Shown: positions 42,365 to 51,341, numbered from the stretch's first letter. The stretch is DNA of 64,000 nucleotides from Clostridiaceae bacterium (GCA_902362725.1 CABIXM010000001.1:119215-183214); one strand, 5' to 3'. The notes: a model not told the origin generated them from the letters alone. Numbers and translations: made by a program.

Positions 42365-43135
42365 ATGTATAATGAACATCAGAAACCTTACCATATCGGA
42401 TTTATCAATGAAGCCGGGGCGCGCTACGCCATTCTGCCGGGCGATCCGGGGCGGGTGGAGAAAATCGCTGCGCACCTTGCAAATCCGCGATTTGTGGCAC
42501 AAAACCGGGAATACACCACCTGGGTGGGCGAGATTGAGGGGGAACCAGTATATGTTATGTCAACTGGTATGGGCGGTCCCTCAGCGGCCATCGGCATCGA
42601 GGAGCTGCATCAGATTGGCGTGGATACGGTTATCCGCATCGGCACCTGCGGTGGCATGGCCCTGCCGGTGAAGGGCGGCGATCTGGTGGTGGCCACCGGA
42701 GCCATCCGCATGGAAGGCACCTCCAAGGAGTACGTGCCAGTGGAATTTCCGGCCATCGCCCATCTGGATGTGACCAATGCGCTGGTAAACAGCGCAAAGG
42801 AGCTGGGCCATACGTATCACGCGGGCGTGGTTCAGTGCAAGGATTCCTTCTACGGCCAGCATAGCCCGGAACGGATGCCGGCAGGCTACGAGCTCATGAG
42901 CAAATGGGACGCCTGGATCAAGGCAGGCTGCCTGGCTTCGGAGATGGAGAGCGCGGCGGTCTTCATCGTGTCGCAGATCCTGGGCATGCGCGCGGGCTGC
43001 GTGCTGAATGTGCTCTGGAATCAGGAGCGCAGGAAGCAGGGCCTTAGTGACAGCGAAAGTCAGGATATGACGGCGGCTATCGACGTGAGTGTGGAGGCCA
43101 TTCGGAAGCTGATTCTGGCAGATAGAGAGAAATAG
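42365..43135 (+). CDS. udp: Uridine phosphorylase family protein
   Basis: 256 residues from ATG 42365 (RBS AAAGGGGG). Phosphate-binding ILPGDPGRVEKIA (about residues 23-35), RIGTCGGMA near 95 and the nucleoside-binding EMESAAVF near 197 are conserved NP-I family features of uridine phosphorylase. It splits uridine to uracil and ribose-1-phosphate. Another nucleoside phosphorylase specificity cannot be excluded from sequence alone. A terminator follows directly. Confidence 0.88.
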   Translation: MYNEHQKPYHIGFINEAGARYAILPGDPGRVEKIAAHLANPRFVAQNREYTTWVGEIEGEPVYVMSTGMGGPSAAIGIEELHQIGVDTVIRIGTCGGMALPVKGGDLVVATGAIRMEGTSKEYVPVEFPAIAHLDVTNALVNSAKELGHTYHAGVVQCKDSFYGQHSPERMPAGYELMSKWDAWIKAGCLASEMESAAVFIVSQILGMRAGCVLNVLWNQERRKQGLSDSESQDMTAAIDVSVEAIRKLILADREK

Positions 43136-43150
43136 AGTTATGTAAACTAA

Positions 43151-43187
43151 AAAGAGAAACAGGCGGCGGTCTGTTTCTCTTTTTTTA
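43151..43187 (+). terminator. Terminator of udp
   Basis: Perfect 12-bp arms aaagagaaacag (43151-43162) and ctgtttctcttt (43171-43182), then a T-run. It lies directly before the spoIID-like gene. Confidence 0.9.
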
Positions 43188-43202
43188 TGCATAAGCTGTA
43201 GA

Positions 43203-44111
43203 ATGAGAGAAAAAATGAAGACAGTCCTTTCGATTTTGATGATCCTGCTTTTGCTGCCCTATGTGGCGGTGGTGCTCTGTACGGGTGAGGTGAATGTGGG
43301 AGGAGGTGAGGAGGAACAGCCGACCATTGAGCGCTGCGTGGCAGGGATTCTGCCCATGCAGATCCCGGTGACCTGCGAGCCGGAAGCCCTGAAGGCCCAG
43401 GCGGTGGTGATCCGGACGAATCTGCTTCGAAAAGCGATGGAATATGATGGAACAGACGACTGGCAGCAGGCGGCGGAGAAACTTCAGGAAACGGACCTGG
43501 AGGCGCTGGGATTCACTGCCTGCACCGAGGAAACAGCCGCGGAGCTCTGGAATTATGAAAACCGGGAGCGCTATCTGAAAAAATGCCGTCAGGCAGCCGA
43601 AGAGACCAAAGGGCAGGTGCTGGCCCTGGATGGAACTCTGCCGGATCTGCCCTACCATGCGGTGAGCGCCGGAAAAACCCGGGCCGGAAGCGCGTTGGGG
43701 GCAGATTACGCCTATCTGACTTCTGTGGAATGTGAGAATGATTTGGAATCTGCGGATTATCTGAAGATCACGTATTTTCCGGACATGACGCTTCCGGTGA
43801 TCCGGGGGCGGGACAGCGCCGGATATGTGACGGAGGTGCAGGCAGGCGACGAGATTCTGACCGGCGAGGCCTTCCGTTTCCGCTATGGCCTGAACTCCAG
43901 CTGCTTCACCGCGGAGGAGACGGACGGGGGCGTCCGTATCGTGACCCGAGGACTGGGCCACGGCTTCGGCATGAGCCTGTATGCAGCCAACCGGATGGCG
44001 GAGGAGGGGCAGGACTATCGGGCAATTTTGACATATTTTTATAAAAATCTGGATTGTATAAGCATCACCGAAAATGGCTATCCTAGGGATAGCGAGAAAC
44101 AAGCGGAATAA
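43203..44111 (+). CDS. spoIID: SpoIID/LytB-type sporulation protein
   Basis: 302 residues with an N-terminal membrane helix (about residues 8-26), then the SpoIID domain: RCVAGILPMQIP, EPEALKAQAVVIRTNLLRK, and GLGHGFGMSLYAANRMAEEGQDYRAILTYFY at the C-terminus. SpoIID is a lytic transglycosylase that drives engulfment. ATG 43203 has a poor RBS; ATG 43215 is an alternative. It is 18 bp upstream of the SpoIIQ-like gene, matching the classic spoIID-spoIIQ partnership. Confidence 0.88.
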   Translation: MREKMKTVLSILMILLLLPYVAVVLCTGEVNVGGGEEEQPTIERCVAGILPMQIPVTCEPEALKAQAVVIRTNLLRKAMEYDGTDDWQQAAEKLQETDLEALGFTACTEETAAELWNYENRERYLKKCRQAAEETKGQVLALDGTLPDLPYHAVSAGKTRAGSALGADYAYLTSVECENDLESADYLKITYFPDMTLPVIRGRDSAGYVTEVQAGDEILTGEAFRFRYGLNSSCFTAEETDGGVRIVTRGLGHGFGMSLYAANRMAEEGQDYRAILTYFYKNLDCISITENGYPRDSEKQAE

Positions 44112-44129
44112 ATCATAGAGGTGAAGCTT

Positions 44130-44972
44130 ATGACAGGAAAAAAGAAACGGCAGACCGGCCCGGCGGGCAGAAGAATGGCGACGGTAGCGCTGAGCCTGTG
44201 TCTTCTGGCGGGCGTGACCATGTTCGGCATGTACACGGTGGGAAAGACTGAGGAGCAGCAGAAGAAGCTGGAGCAGGAAATGGCGGATGCGGAAAACGCG
44301 GCGAAGGCCAGAGAGCAGGAGCTGGCAGCGGCCAGGGAGCAGAAGGCAGCGCAGGCTGAAGAAGAGCGCCAGGCGGCGTCGGGAAGCGCATCGCGGGATC
44401 GGACCGACGAGGAAGTTCCTGCGGAGACGGCGGAAGCGCCGACAGAGGACACGGCCTCGGACAGCCCGGAGCTGGAGAGTGAATACGCGGAAATGAATGT
44501 GGACGAGCCGGTGATCATCGAGGCCAATGCAGGAGCGGAAGCGCCGCCCCTGTCCTTCTCAGCTGAGACGGGGAAGCTTCTCTGGCCCATTGCCGGTAAT
44601 ATTCTGGTGGATTACAGCATGGACAAGACCGTGTATTTCCCGACGTTGGACCAGTATAAGTACAATCCGGCTATTATAATAGAAGGAAGCGTGGATCAGA
44701 GCGTCCTGAGCGCTGCCGTCGGAAAGGTGACCTCCATCGAAAATCGGGACGAGACCGGCACGACGATTACCATGGATATCGGCAGCGGCTATGAGGTCAT
44801 CTACGGACAGATCAAAGAACCGGCCGTGCAGCAGGGAGACTATGTGCAGGCTGGAGACTTGATAGGATATGTGGCGGAGCCCACCCGCTTTTACAGCAAG
44901 GAGGGCAGCAATCTGTATTTCCAGGTGTTGAAAGATGGGGAGAGCATTAATCCGAAGGAGCTGCTTCCTTAA
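44130..44972 (+). CDS. spoIIQ: SpoIIQ-like degenerate M23 protein
   Basis: 280 residues from ATG 44130 (RBS AGAGGTG). It has a membrane helix near residues 16-37, a coiled-coil and Ala/Glu-rich linker, and an M23/LytM fold (LLWPIAGNILVDYSM to YFQVLKDGESINPKELL). The usual zinc ligands HxxxD and HxH are not visible; NLYFQV replaces HLHF. Like B. subtilis SpoIIQ it should be catalytically dead and act as a scaffold bridging forespore and mother cell. Neighbouring spoIID supports this. Confidence 0.8.
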   Translation: MTGKKKRQTGPAGRRMATVALSLCLLAGVTMFGMYTVGKTEEQQKKLEQEMADAENAAKAREQELAAAREQKAAQAEEERQAASGSASRDRTDEEVPAETAEAPTEDTASDSPELESEYAEMNVDEPVIIEANAGAEAPPLSFSAETGKLLWPIAGNILVDYSMDKTVYFPTLDQYKYNPAIIIEGSVDQSVLSAAVGKVTSIENRDETGTTITMDIGSGYEVIYGQIKEPAVQQGDYVQAGDLIGYVAEPTRFYSKEGSNLYFQVLKDGESINPKELLP

Positions 44973-45222
44973 GTAAATTCATATCCGATTCAATAAGCCG
45001 TTCCTTCTGGGGGCGGCTTAATTTTTTGATGGCGCATTCCCGCTTCATGGCTTCTTCCTTTGTCTCAAAGATCTCATAATAGACCAGCTCCACCGGCAGG
45101 TGCGCTTTCGTATATTTGGCGCCGCGGCCCGCGTTGTGATCCGCCACGCGCTTCGTCAGATGATTGGTCCAGCCGGTGTAAAGCGAGCCGTCGCCGCACC
45201 GGAGGATGTAGGTGTAATTCAT
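44947..45222 (-). CDS. GIY-YIG nuclease-superfamily protein (UPF0213)
   Basis: 91 residues beginning MNYTYILRCGDGSLYTGWT with the paired YIL...LYTG motif (GIY-YIG), then R/H ahead of NAGRGAKYTKAHLPVELVYYE and the conserved E in KEEAMKREC. Small stand-alone members have unknown biological role. It overlaps the 3' end of the SpoIIQ-like gene by 26 bp on the opposite strand. Confidence 0.9.
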   Translation of the reverse strand: MNYTYILRCGDGSLYTGWTNHLTKRVADHNAGRGAKYTKAHLPVELVYYEIFETKEEAMKRECAIKKLSRPQKERLIESDMNLLKEAAPSD

Positions 45223-45381
45223 AATTTTCTCCCAGGTAAAGGGGATAAAAACTCCCTTATATATAGTAGAAATATACGGTTGTAGATCATTTCTATTATA
45301 TATAAAGGAGCTCTTTCATGCAAATCAGATTAAATACAGAGAGGACAGATCGAGCTAAAATATAACTTCGATTAAACAAAA

Positions 45382-45418
45382 AGAGAGGCTCTGCGATTTG
45401 CAGAACCTCTCTGGTTTT
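45382..45418 (-). terminator. Bidirectional terminator before hemolysin III
   Basis: agagaggctctgc (45382-45394) and gcagaacctctct (45400-45412) pair with one mismatch, and A/T tracts flank both sides. It serves the minus-strand hlyIII-type gene. The 45223-45381 stretch otherwise holds an AT-rich near-palindrome (about 45256-45304) and no gene. Confidence 0.7.
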
Positions 45419-45424
45419 CCGATT

Positions 45425-46093
45425 TTACAGCCCAATGGGCATCCTTGCCACAAACACATACATCATAATGAAATGACAGATACTCCCGCCCATCACGAAC
45501 AGGTGGAAAATCTCATGGGAGCCAAAATACTTATGTCTGGCGTTAAACAGCGGCAGCTTCAGCGCGTAGATAATACCGCCCACCGTGTAAATGATGCCGC
45601 CCGCCAGCAGCCAGCCAAAAGCCGCCGGAGACAGGGAATTCAGAATCTGTGTAAACGCCAGTACGCATACCCAGCCCATGGCGATATACAGCACCGAGGA
45701 AAACCATTTCGGGCAGGTAATCCAGAACAGCTTCAGGATAATGCCCGCGATGGCGATGCCCCACACGATGGCGCAGAGGGTATATCCCACCTTGCCGCCC
45801 AGCACAATCAGGCACACCGGCGTGTAGGAGCCTGCGATGAGCACGAAAATCATGCAGTGATCGATTTTCCGCAGGATGCGGTTCGTCCGCTCGGACAGAT
45901 TCAGCGTGTGATAAGTGGTGCTGGCCGCGTACAGCAGAATCATGCTGACGATAAAAATACTTAAGGAAATGAGATGTATCTTATCGGGATTACTGGCCGC
46001 CCGAATTAAAAGCGGCGTCGCTGCAAAAGCCGCCATCAGCATACCGATAAAATGAGTAATCGCGCTTCCCGGATCCTTGATTTCAAACTTCAT
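45425..46093 (-). CDS. Hemolysin III / PAQR-family membrane protein
   Basis: 222 residues from ATG at 46093 (RBS AAAGGGG). Seven hydrophobic segments are visible. Family residues are present in YHTLNLSE, RKIDHCMIFVLIAGSYTPVCL (HxxIF..GSYTP) and FGSHEIFHLFV near the C-terminus, which form the metal-like ligand set of PAQR proteins. It is an inner-membrane protein; members affect membrane energetics and lipid homeostasis. Confidence 0.92.
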   Translation of the reverse strand: MKFEIKDPGSAITHFIGMLMAAFAATPLLIRAASNPDKIHLISLSIFIVSMILLYAASTTYHTLNLSERTNRILRKIDHCMIFVLIAGSYTPVCLIVLGGKVGYTLCAIVWGIAIAGIILKLFWITCPKWFSSVLYIAMGWVCVLAFTQILNSLSPAAFGWLLAGGIIYTVGGIIYALKLPLFNARHKYFGSHEIFHLFVMGGSICHFIMMYVFVARMPIGL

Positions 46094-46187
46094 GGTAACA
46101 ACCCCTTTCGTTGTTTTTAAAATAAACATGGTTTTTAATAATTTTGTAAGTAGTATTCAAAACTATGTGTAACTATATTCATATTAT

Positions 46188-46625
46188 ATGCAAAAAATGA
46201 GAAAAGTCAAGGCTAAAAATCATTGCGATTTTCCGGCGCGCGTCTGGTATTACTTCATTGTTTCAGAGGGAGGACATGTAGTAAGCGATGAGGCCATGTT
46301 CGGAGCACTGGCAGGTATCGCGGGCGCAGGCTGGATGATGGAAGATCAGTACAGCTACACCTTAAGCTTTTCCGGAAGCCCGGGACTTGGCTGGGATGGT
46401 ATGCTGATTGCCCTGATGGGCGGCCACGACCCCATCGGTATCCTGATTGCAGCGATCTTCTATGCAGGACTGAAGACAGGAGCCGACAGCATCAATATGT
46501 ACACCAGCGTTCCGAAGGAAATTGTAGCATTGATTCAGGGCCTGATCGTCCTGTTCCTGGCAGTAAAGTTTGTCAACGAACGGTTTCATTTATTTGGCCG
46601 TCACGCAAAGAGAAAGGAGGCATAG
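46188..46625 (+). pseudogene. C-terminal fragment of nucleoside ABC transporter permease
   Basis: From about residue 30 the sequence matches the C-terminal third of BmpB/NupP-type permeases: DEAMFGALAGIAGAGWMMED, GLGWDGMLIALMGGHDPIGILIAAIFYAGLKTGADSI and PKEIVALIQGLIVLFLAV. The first 200 residues and start region are missing. The N-terminal part (MQKMRKVKAKNHCDFPA) is unrelated. The upstream ATPase and lipoprotein genes of this transporter type are absent, so it is a relic. Confidence 0.75.
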
Positions 46626-46627
46626 GT

Positions 46628-47443
46628 ATGCAGCTGTTGGAAAGTATTCTTTATGATTGTGTATACCACAGTGCGCCGATTATTTTGTGTGTACTTGGAG
46701 GAATGTTTGCCTATAAGGCGAACGTGTTGAATATCGCGCTGGAGGGCATGATGCTGAACGGCGCGTTCGTATCCATCCTTACCTATTATATGACAGGTAA
46801 TATGGCGCTGACCGTGCTGTTTACCATTGCGACGACCCTGTTATACGGTCTGGTCTTTTCTTTCCTTGGCGTTACCATGAAAGGTAATGTCATCATAATA
46901 GGTCTGGCCATCAACATGATATCCACAGCGGTAGCGGGATTCGTGCTGGTTATGTTGAACTCCTCTAATATTATCCTGCAGGAGTTCAACCTGAACGCAT
47001 TGAAAATCAACATTCCAATTATCAAGGAAATTCCGTTTATTGGAAGCATCCTAAGCGGACATCCAGTGATTACATACCTGGCTTTCATCATGATTTTCCT
47101 GATGTATGTGGTCATGTATCATACGAAGTTTGGTATCTATGTACGAGTAGTTGGTGAGAGCGAGGAGGCTGCGAAGGCCATCGGACTCCATACAGATTTT
47201 TATAAGTACGCAGCGATTTTGATTGGCGCTGTAGGCTGTGCGCTTGGTGGAATGAACATGTCTCTGGAGCGTCTGGGATTGTTTACAAATGATATGACAG
47301 CCGGTCGTGGCTTCATCGCCATCGCCGCCATCTACTGCGGCCAGGGCCGTCCGATACAGTCCTCCATCTACGCGATTCTGAAGCTGCAGGATGATATTCC
47401 GGCTATGAAAGAGAAGATCCGCGAGTTCGCGGCACAGTGCTAA
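46628..47443 (+). pseudogene. Second nucleoside ABC permease with replaced C-terminus
   Basis: 271 residues, hydrophobic, starting HSAPIILCVLGGMFAYKANVLNIALEGMML, the normal start of NupQ-type permeases. It follows the family through SLERLGLFTNDMTAGRGFIAIAAIYCG. After QGRP, where the family continues with another membrane helix, the end is instead IQSSIYAILKLQDDIPAMKEK and is soluble. This looks like deletion and fusion to another gene's tail. With the truncated partner at 46188 the transporter is probably non-functional. Confidence 0.6.
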
Positions 47444-47460
47444 GTAAGATAGAAAAAGAG

Positions 47461-47493
47461 AAGGGGAGGCTGCTGAGGCAGCTCCCCTTTTTT
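47461..47493 (+). terminator. Terminator after the permease remnants
   Basis: aaggggag (47461-47468) with ctcccctt (47482-47489), inner gctgc/gcagc pairing, then a T-run. Confidence 0.85.
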
Positions 47494-47532
47494 GTTTGTT
47501 GAGGAGGGCTGGCGCCCTATAAAAATGTAAAA

Positions 47533-47570
47533 AAATGGCCCAGAGTGAGTAAGCTCCCTCTGAACCATTT
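47533..47570 (-). terminator. Terminator of reverse rubrerythrin
   Basis: aaatggcccagag and ctctgaaccattt arms (about 47533-47570) pair with one mismatch bulge. On the minus strand a T-run follows. Confidence 0.7.
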
Positions 47571-47596
47571 CCTTATGCTTTTGCATGCCTTATAGC

Positions 47597-48139
47597 TTAC
47601 GCAAAGTATCTCTTCAGCAGACCCTCGAATGCTTTGCCATGACGAGCCTCATCACGGGCCATCTCATGAACAGTATCATGAATCGCATCCAGATTAGCAG
47701 CCTTTGCACGCTTTGCCAGGTCGAATTTGCCCTCGGTTGCGCCGTGCTCAGCAGCAACTCTCAGCTCCAGGTTCTTCTTTGTGCTGGGGGTAACTACCTC
47801 GCCAAGCAGCTCTGCGAACTTTGCAGCGTGCTCAGCCTCTTCGTAAGCTGCCTTCTCCCAGTAGAGACCGATTTCCGGATAACCCTCTCTGTGCGCTACA
47901 CGAGCCATAGCCAGATACATACCTACCTCAGAGCACTCGCCGTTGAAGTTTGCGCGAAGATCGTTCAGGATGTCCTCGCTTACGCCCTGTGCTACGCCTA
48001 CCTCATGCTCAGCTGCCCAGGTCAGGCCTTCAGCCTGCTCTTTGAACTTGGATGCCGGAACTCCACACTGGGGACATTTCTCCGGTGCTGTCTCGCCTTC
48101 CCATACATAACCACATACTGTACATACCCATGTCTTCAT
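47597..48139 (-). CDS. Reverse rubrerythrin
   Basis: 180 residues. An N-terminal rubredoxin-like iron site ([12 protein letters not shown] and [11 protein letters not shown]) precedes a rubrerythrin ferritin-like domain with ExxH motifs ([44 protein letters not shown]). The order rubredoxin then diiron domain is the reverse of classic rubrerythrin and is typical of Clostridia. It reduces hydrogen peroxide (and oxygen) in anaerobes. RBS AAAGGAG. A palindrome in its promoter and a nearby perR suggest peroxide control. Confidence 0.95.
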   Translation of the reverse strand: MKTWVCTVCGYVWEGETAPEKCPQCGVPASKFKEQAEGLTWAAEHEVGVAQGVSEDILNDLRANFNGECSEVGMYLAMARVAHREGYPEIGLYWEKAAYEEAEHAAKFAELLGEVVTPSTKKNLELRVAAEHGATEGKFDLAKRAKAANLDAIHDTVHEMARDEARHGKAFEGLLKRYFA

Positions 48140-48198
48140 AATCTTGTTCTCCTTTTCTTTTTAAAATAATATTTTGATGTTCTATTTCTTTTTGATGT

Positions 48199-48227
48199 AT
48201 ATCAGTAACGATTCCTGTTACTGATAT
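48199..48227. promoter_or_regulatory. Palindromic operator in the rubrerythrin promoter
   Basis: Perfect 11-bp arms ATATCAGTAAC (48199-48209) and GTTACTGATAT (48217-48227) around 7 bp. GTTACTG recurs in the perR promoter (48760-48766), which makes a shared regulator plausible. Confidence 0.65.
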
Positions 48228-48336
48228 TAATATAGCACACGTTCCTGGGTTCGTCAAGCAATATTTAAAAATATTTATCAACAAATTCTTGCGCGCCCGC
48301 CTGTCTCATTTCCTGTTATATATAGAAGGAACGGCG

Positions 48337-48729
48337 TCAGGACGTGCGCTTCTTCGCGCATTCCTCGCAGATGCCGTAATACTGCACCGTGTGTCCCTCG
48401 ATGATGCCCGGGAACACCTTCTGGGCCTTCTCATCGATGAAGGACTCGTCGTCCATATGGATGTCGAAGAGCGCGTGGCACTTTCTACATATAAAATGGG
48501 AGTGGGGCTCCACATGTCCGTCGAAGCGGTCGGCTCCGTCGGTGGTAATCTTGATAATCTCGCCCAGGTCGGTCAGCAGCGCCAGGTTGCGGTAGACGGT
48601 GCCGAGGCTGATATTCGGAAATTCTTCTTTTACATGCAGATAGACGGTATCTGCGGTGGGGTGGTCGTACCGGGACAGGAGAAAGCGCATAATGGATTCT
48701 CTCTGACGGCTGTATTTTAAAGCTGGCAT
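48337..48729 (-). CDS. perR: PerR/Fur-family metalloregulator
   Basis: 130 residues. A winged helix (YSRQRESIMRFLLSRYDHPTADTVYLHV) precedes a metal-binding part: RFDGHVEPHSHFICRKCHALFDI and ICEECAKK, giving two CxxC pairs for structural zinc and the His/Asp ligands of PerR. It represses peroxide-defence genes until histidine oxidation. Neighbouring reverse rubrerythrin, transcribed the same way, supports PerR over Fur. The gene ends 110 bp upstream of the rubrerythrin promoter operator. Confidence 0.85.
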   Translation of the reverse strand: MPALKYSRQRESIMRFLLSRYDHPTADTVYLHVKEEFPNISLGTVYRNLALLTDLGEIIKITTDGADRFDGHVEPHSHFICRKCHALFDIHMDDESFIDEKAQKVFPGIIEGHTVQYYGICEECAKKRTS

Positions 48730-48745
48730 AAAGACCCTCCTTATT

Positions 48746-48766
48746 TGATAATGATAATTGTTACTG
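48746..48766. promoter_or_regulatory. Fur/Per-box-like site in the perR promoter
   Basis: TGATAATGATAATTGTTACTG matches most of the Fur-type GATAATGATAATCATTATC consensus. It lies just before the perR start, consistent with autoregulation. Confidence 0.6.
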
Positions 48767-48905
48767 TTTCTTTTATTTTAGCAAATTATCTGTAAATGTC
48801 AATGGAAAATGTGAAATTTACGAGGAAAATAAAGGAAAATACGAGAGGCGGTCCGGATGATTTCTAAAGAAAATATAAATTCTGGAAGATAGAGGGCTGT
48901 CAAGG

Positions 48906-48934
48906 TTGACAAACCAAAATCACCCTGTTATAAT
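48906..48934 (+). promoter_or_regulatory. Consensus SigA promoter
   Basis: TTGACA (48906-48911) and TATAAT (48929-48934) with exactly 17 bp between: a perfect vegetative promoter. It serves the NlpC/P60 gene, with a leader of about 100 bp. Confidence 0.85.
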
Positions 48935-49044
48935 TCAGTCATAAGTTTTAACAAATTTGTAATATTTAGAAATGAGATTGAGACAACAGCTCTGTACAAC
49001 GAGAAGGGCGGAGCTGCTACAGATAACATTGGAGGGACGATAGC

Positions 49045-50139
49045 ATGCACAAGTTTGCAACGATATGTCTTGCCGGAGCGCTTTGCTTCAGCTTCAGCGG
49101 AATTCGGGCAGAAGCAAGCAGCCTGTCACTGGCGGAGGAAGGAATCGCTTCTGTTATGACAGAGGCTCAGACAGCAGATCCGGATGCAGATGAGAAGGTA
49201 CTGGAGGATATGACCCCGTCAGAGTTCGAGGGTGTCTGTATTGCAAAGGTAAATGATTACGTAAATGTCAGAAGCGAAGCAAATGAGGATAGCGAAGTTC
49301 TCGGAAAGCTTTACGATAAATCTGCAGGAACTGTGGACGGCGAGGAGAACGGCTGGTATAAGATTACATCCGGCAGCGTGACCGGTTATGTGAAGGCCGA
49401 TTACGTAGTGACCGGCGACGCAGCCGAGGAGCTGGCCAAGGAAGTAGGCAAGCGCGTGGCGACCGTCACCACACAGACTCTGCGTGTCAGAACGGACGCG
49501 ACCACAGACGCCAGCGTCCTGGGACTGATTGGCGAGGGCGAGGAGCTGACCGTGACCGACGAGCAGGACGGCTTCGTAAAGGTATCCATCGAGGAAGGTG
49601 ACGGCTGGGTATCCACCGATTACGTAGATTTGAGAACCGATTTCGTGCAGGCAGAGTCCAAGGCAGAAGAGGAAGCTCGCCTGGCCAAGGAAGCAGCAGC
49701 GAAAGAGGAAGGCAAGAAGAAAGCACAGGAAGCGGCAGCCAAGACCAAGGCTGAGAGCGGTTCCAAGGCAGTGGTTGGCAGCGGCGCAGGAAGCAGCAGC
49801 GGCAATGCAGTAGTCGGCTTCGCAAGCCAGTTCGTGGGCAATCCGTATGTATACGGCGGTACAAGCCTGACCAACGGAACCGACTGCTCCGGCTTTGTTA
49901 TGGGAGTATACGCACACTTCGGTGTGAGCCTGCCCCATTCCTCCAGCGCCATGAGAAGCGTCGGATACAGCGTCAGTCTTTCCGAGGCACAGCCGGGCGA
50001 CATCATCTGCTACAGCGGTCACGTAGCTATTTACTGTGGCAACAACACCGTAGTACACGCCAGCACCCCGGCCACCGGAATCAAGTATACTTCCCCGGCG
50101 AACTACAAGAGTGTTATCTGTGTAAGACGTATTTTCTAA
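49045..50139 (+). CDS. SH3b-SH3b-NlpC/P60 cell-wall hydrolase
   Basis: 364 residues. A signal peptide (about 1-24, ending RAEA) is followed by two bacterial SH3 domains (VNDYVNVRSEANEDSEVLGKL; TQTLRVRTDATTDASVLGLI) and a long Ala/Glu/Lys linker. The C-terminal NlpC/P60 domain has catalytic Cys in TDCSGFVMGVY near residue 281 and His in SGHVAIY near 326. It cleaves peptidoglycan peptides after secretion. A perfect consensus promoter drives it, suggesting high expression. Confidence 0.93.
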   Translation: MHKFATICLAGALCFSFSGIRAEASSLSLAEEGIASVMTEAQTADPDADEKVLEDMTPSEFEGVCIAKVNDYVNVRSEANEDSEVLGKLYDKSAGTVDGEENGWYKITSGSVTGYVKADYVVTGDAAEELAKEVGKRVATVTTQTLRVRTDATTDASVLGLIGEGEELTVTDEQDGFVKVSIEEGDGWVSTDYVDLRTDFVQAESKAEEEARLAKEAAAKEEGKKKAQEAAAKTKAESGSKAVVGSGAGSSSGNAVVGFASQFVGNPYVYGGTSLTNGTDCSGFVMGVYAHFGVSLPHSSSAMRSVGYSVSLSEAQPGDIICYSGHVAIYCGNNTVVHASTPATGIKYTSPANYKSVICVRRIF

Positions 50140-50164
50140 TTTCAATAGTATAAAGCATATTTAG

Positions 50165-50196
50165 AAACAGGAGCTCGAGAGAGCTCCTGTTTCTTA
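50165..50196 (+). terminator. Terminator of the NlpC/P60 gene
   Basis: Perfect 12-bp arms aaacaggagctc (50165-50176) and gagctcctgttt (50181-50192) followed by a T-rich end. Confidence 0.9.
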
Positions 50197-50358
50197 TTAC
50201 ATAACAAATAATATCGCACTCTTTTTTGCTTCTAATTAAAATCAGACAACATAACCAAATTATCAGACAGCCACACACAATTTTATGTCACCCACCGAGA
50301 TCGCCGCTTGCAGATTGCACAAAGAAATCCCCTGTCCGTAAAATTATGCACGAATCCA

Positions 50359-50447
50359 CGTGGATAACTGAAAAAGATATCCACACAGAAAAGTACAAAA
50401 AAGCCCATAAAATAAAGTTATCAACCAAGTTATCCACATTATCCACA
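50359..50447. other. Intergenic DnaA-box cluster
   Basis: Two perfect TTATCCACA 9-mers abut at 50430-50438 and 50439-50447. One-mismatch versions are at 50359-50367 (CGTGGATAA) and 50377-50385 (ATATCCACA), and a weaker TTATCAACC at 50418-50426. No gene lies in 50197-50666. It may titrate or bind DnaA; function is inferred from the sites only. Confidence 0.6.
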
Positions 50448-50666
50448 TTTTTGGATGTGCAAAACACAGGTTTACATAGTATTTTTTGAAACAGACGTTC
50501 TGTACACATTAAATAAAACCACAAATGCCGGAGAAAAAGTGGAAAATCGGCTTGACTTTTTCAATGTCGAAATATAGTTTGTATTATCTGATAATTGCGA
50601 ACAAATCCGGGAATACAGGTGCCTGAAAATGAGCGAAAAAAGAACAGGCCTTACGGCCTGCCCTTC

Positions 50667-51305
50667 CTAGCGGACAGCGATCAGCTTGTAGATAGGATTC
50701 CCCTTTGCCGAAAACTTCTCCTCATACTCCGTCATAATATTTCCTTCATTCATGGTCGGGTCGTGATGCAGATCCCGGGAGCAGCCGACGAGCTTCCAAC
50801 CGGCTTCTTCCACGCTCTCCAGGGAGAAATCAAACAAATCCATATTGTCGGTCTTGAATTCGATATGACCGTCCGCGGCCAGCACCTGGTTGTAGCGGGC
50901 CAGGAACTCGGTGGAGGTCAGGCGGCGCTTGGCGTGGCGCGCCTTGGGCCAGGGATCGGAGAAGTTCAGGTAGATTCGGTTAAGTTCCTCCTTAGCGAAC
51001 ATCTCCGGCAGCTCCGCCGCGTCCTCGCACAGAAAATACAGGTTCGGCAGCGGCTCCTCCTCCATCTTCTGCAGCGCCCGCAGAAGCACGCTGCTGTAGC
51101 GTTCCATGCCCAGATAATTGATATCCGGATTCCGTCTGGCCAGTTCCATCAGAAACTGCCCCTTGCCCATGCCAATTTCTATATGAATTGGATGATCATT
51201 TCCGAAAAGCTCATGCCACTTTCCAGGACGTTCCTTGGCGTCGTGTACCACGAATTCATTGACGGCAATGGCTTCCTCCGCCCCCTTAATATGCTTCAGT
51301 CTCAA
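50667..51305 (-). CDS. trmB: tRNA (guanine-N7-)-methyltransferase
   Basis: 212 residues using TTG 51305, which has AAAAGGAGGA five bases upstream and gives the normal family start RLKHIKGAEEAI. SAM-binding motif HIEIGMGKGQFLMELARRNP is near residue 48 and DPWPKARHAKRRL near 118, with the C-terminal TDNMDLF. It methylates G46 of tRNA. The open frame extends 61 codons further upstream into the 146-bp repeat, but that extension is not conserved-looking and lacks an RBS advantage. Confidence 0.93.
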   Translation of the reverse strand: MRLKHIKGAEEAIAVNEFVVHDAKERPGKWHELFGNDHPIHIEIGMGKGQFLMELARRNPDINYLGMERYSSVLLRALQKMEEEPLPNLYFLCEDAAELPEMFAKEELNRIYLNFSDPWPKARHAKRRLTSTEFLARYNQVLAADGHIEFKTDNMDLFDFSLESVEEAGWKLVGCSRDLHHDPTMNEGNIMTEYEEKFSAKGNPIYKLIAVR

Positions 51306-51341
51306 AATAGTCCTCCTTTTTGCACGCAATCCATGTATTTT

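Noticed and set aside
50226..50489. 87-codon plus-strand frame across the intergenic DnaA-box cluster
   Set aside because: No RBS, no family, and composition dictated by the repeated boxes.
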